This document shows positions 4,704-6,001 of a stretch of 6,001 bases of DNA, in pieces. Within the stretch, counting starts at the first letter, position 1. Every line of letters begins with the position of its first letter. Source of the DNA: CAZTXD01 sp964617995 (GTDB lineage: Bacteria; Actinomycetota; Acidimicrobiia; Spongiisociales; ZC4RG35); contig CAZTXD010000180.1 of the NCBI GenBank assembly GCA_964617995.1, positions 1 through 6,001 of the forward strand, in the 5' to 3' direction. A model generated the notes under the pieces. That model did not search any database, was not told the origin of the DNA, and was given only the letters and a program-made list of their open reading frames with translations. A program made the translations under genes and the position numbers.

Positions 4704-6001
4704 ATGAGCACCGTGCCGATCGGCGACCACGCTCTCTTGTCGGACTGCCATTCGGCCGCACTGGTCGACCGGTGGGGTTCGGTGGAGTGGTGGTGCCTGC
4801 CCCGCTTCGACGGCCCCTCCGTGTTCGGGCGGATCCTCGACCAGGACGCGGGGCACTTCTCTGTCACCCTCGAAGGAGCGCACACCAGCACCCGGCGATA
4901 CCTCGACTCCACCCTTACGGTCGAAACCACACTCTCATCCGACCATGCCGACGTCGTCGTCATCGATGCCCTGGCCATGGCTCCCGGCGTGCGGGGACAC
5001 GACCTCGGCAAGGGGTCCCCGCATCTGTTGGTTCGCACCGTCCACTGCACCACCGGGCGGGCCACCCTATCCGTGGAGTTCCGACCCCGCTTCGAGTACG
5101 GGCTAACCGTGCCGCTGACGACCGCCACCGACGGTGGTGCCATCGCCCGGGGAGGGCCGATCACCCTCGTTCTCTCGACGACGACGCCCCTCGAGGTAGG
5201 CGACGGCATCGCCACGGGAATCATCCATCTCACAGAAGGAGATCAGATCCACCTGGCCGTCCAGTCCGCCTCCAGCTGGGGCAGCCTCCCCGGGGTCCTC
5301 TCCGCCGACGAAATCGACCGGGCCATCCAAGACACCAACGAGGCATGGCAGTCGTGGGAGGGCAGCCATCAGAGCTACGAGGGCCCGTACGGAAAATGGG
5401 TGGACCTGAGCGGACGGATACTGCAAGGGCTCACCTTCGTGCCCACCGGCGCCATCGTCGCCGCTCCCACCACCTCCCTCCCCGAAGCGATGGGCGGCTC
5501 CCGCAACTGGGACTACCGCTACGCCTGGGTTCGTGACGCGAGTTTCACTCTCGATGCCCTGTGGGTGGCGGCGTGCCCCGATGAAGAACACCACTTCTTC
5601 AGGTTCCTCGCCACGGCCGCCAGCTCCGTCCACCACCGCCAGCAGCTGCAGATCATGTTCGGCATCGGCGGTGAACGAGACCTGACAGAACGAGAACTGC
5701 CCTGGCTGTCGGGCTGGAACGACAGCAGCCCGGTGCGCGTCGGCAACGGGGCCTGGAACCAGAGCCAGAACGACGTGTACGGTGAGTTGCTGGCGGCAGC
5801 CCACAGGCTCCGCCACCTCCTCGAGCCGCTAGACCAGCCACTCCGGAGACTGCTCCTCACCCTGGCGGAGGTCGCTGCCACGATATGGAAACAGCCCGAC
5901 CATGGGATCTGGGAGATGCGGGATGAGCCCCGCCACCACCTCTACTCCAAGCTGATGTGCTGGGTGGCACTCGACCGAGCCATCGACATGGCCGACCAGC
6001 T
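4704..6001 (+). CDS. Glycoside hydrolase family 15 protein (trehalase/glucoamylase type), 3' end outside window
   Basis: The frame stays open from ATG 4704 to the window edge, giving 432 codons. Family members usually have about 600-660 residues, so roughly two thirds is present. Residues 6-45 (IGDHALLSDCHSAALVDR, then EWWCLPRFDGPSVFGRIL) are the typical start of the N-terminal beta-sandwich domain of bacterial GH15 trehalase/glucoamylase enzymes. The linker into the (alpha/alpha)6 barrel carries PTGAIVAAPTTSLPE and then NWDYRYAWVRDAS at 268-280, a substrate-binding hallmark. QNDVYGE follows at 355-361. GIWEMRDEPRHHLYSKLM around 401-418 holds E404, the expected general acid. The general-base Glu would lie beyond the window. 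No signal peptide is visible, so it is probably cytosolic. It should hydrolyse alpha-glucosidic bonds, with trehalose or short alpha-glucans most likely; sequence alone does not separate these. It follows the AhpD-like gene closely and is probably the last or a middle gene of the plus-strand operon. Confidence 0.92.
   Translation, partial: MSTVPIGDHALLSDCHSAALVDRWGSVEWWCLPRFDGPSVFGRILDQDAGHFSVTLEGAHTSTRRYLDSTLTVETTLSSDHADVVVIDALAMAPGVRGHDLGKGSPHLLVRTVHCTTGRATLSVEFRPRFEYGLTVPLTTATDGGAIARGGPITLVLSTTTPLEVGDGIATGIIHLTEGDQIHLAVQSASSWGSLPGVLSADEIDRAIQDTNEAWQSWEGSHQSYEGPYGKWVDLSGRILQGLTFVPTGAIVAAPTTSLPEAMGGSRNWDYRYAWVRDASFTLDALWVAACPDEEHHFFRFLATAASSVHHRQQLQIMFGIGGERDLTERELPWLSGWNDSSPVRVGNGAWNQSQNDVYGELLAAAHRLRHLLEPLDQPLRRLLLTLAEVAATIWKQPDHGIWEMRDEPRHHLYSKLMCWVALDRAIDMADQ

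Noticed and set aside
4484..5536. Plus-strand open frame of 350 codons overlapping the AhpD-like and GH15 genes
   Set aside because: It is a basic, low-complexity shadow of the GH15 frame, which carries the conserved family motifs and stays open to the window end.

Overview
This window is high-GC DNA, dense in genes, with long GC-rich shadow frames and GTG/ATG starts. Together with protein features such as a GH15 hydrolase of the mycobacterial/actinobacterial type and possibly leaderless minus-strand genes, this suggests a member of the Actinomycetota, perhaps an acidimicrobial or similar environmental lineage. That placement is inference. No rRNA, tRNA, CRISPR array, insertion sequence or phage gene is visible, and this looks like ordinary chromosome.

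Left part, minus strand. A 627-residue protein (90-1973) joins a polytopic membrane domain of about 12-13 helices to a C-terminal endonuclease/exonuclease/phosphatase (EEP) domain with its catalytic residues intact. Upstream of it lies a stretch of about 570 bases with no intact gene (1974-2547). Its middle (2126-2468) is the decayed remnant of a cyclic-nucleotide-binding-domain protein: the N-terminal part of the domain is missing, and the C-terminal part is recovered only by allowing two single-base deletions. Next is a DUF547-family protein (2548-3336, possibly starting at 3360), the last of the minus-strand genes.

A divergent intergenic region (about 3337-3551) separates the two blocks. 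It holds a small palindrome, GACAATGTC, with a second partial copy 17 bases away.

Right part, plus strand. Three closely spaced genes run in one direction: a methionine-rich four-helix membrane protein (3552-4061), an AhpD/carboxymuconolactone-decarboxylase-like protein (4102-4656) that keeps its CxxC but has lost the usual Glu and His of the AhpD proton relay, and the first two thirds of a GH15 trehalase/glucoamylase-type hydrolase (4704 to the window end). Gaps are 40 and 47 bases, so they are probably one transcript. Between the first two genes sits a four-codon mini-ORF with its own good Shine-Dalgarno, in frame with the AhpD-like gene but closed by TAA.

No convincing new multi-gene system is present. 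The most interesting points are the membrane-EEP fusion, the altered AhpD active site, the mini-ORF leader and the frameshifted cNMP-binding remnant.
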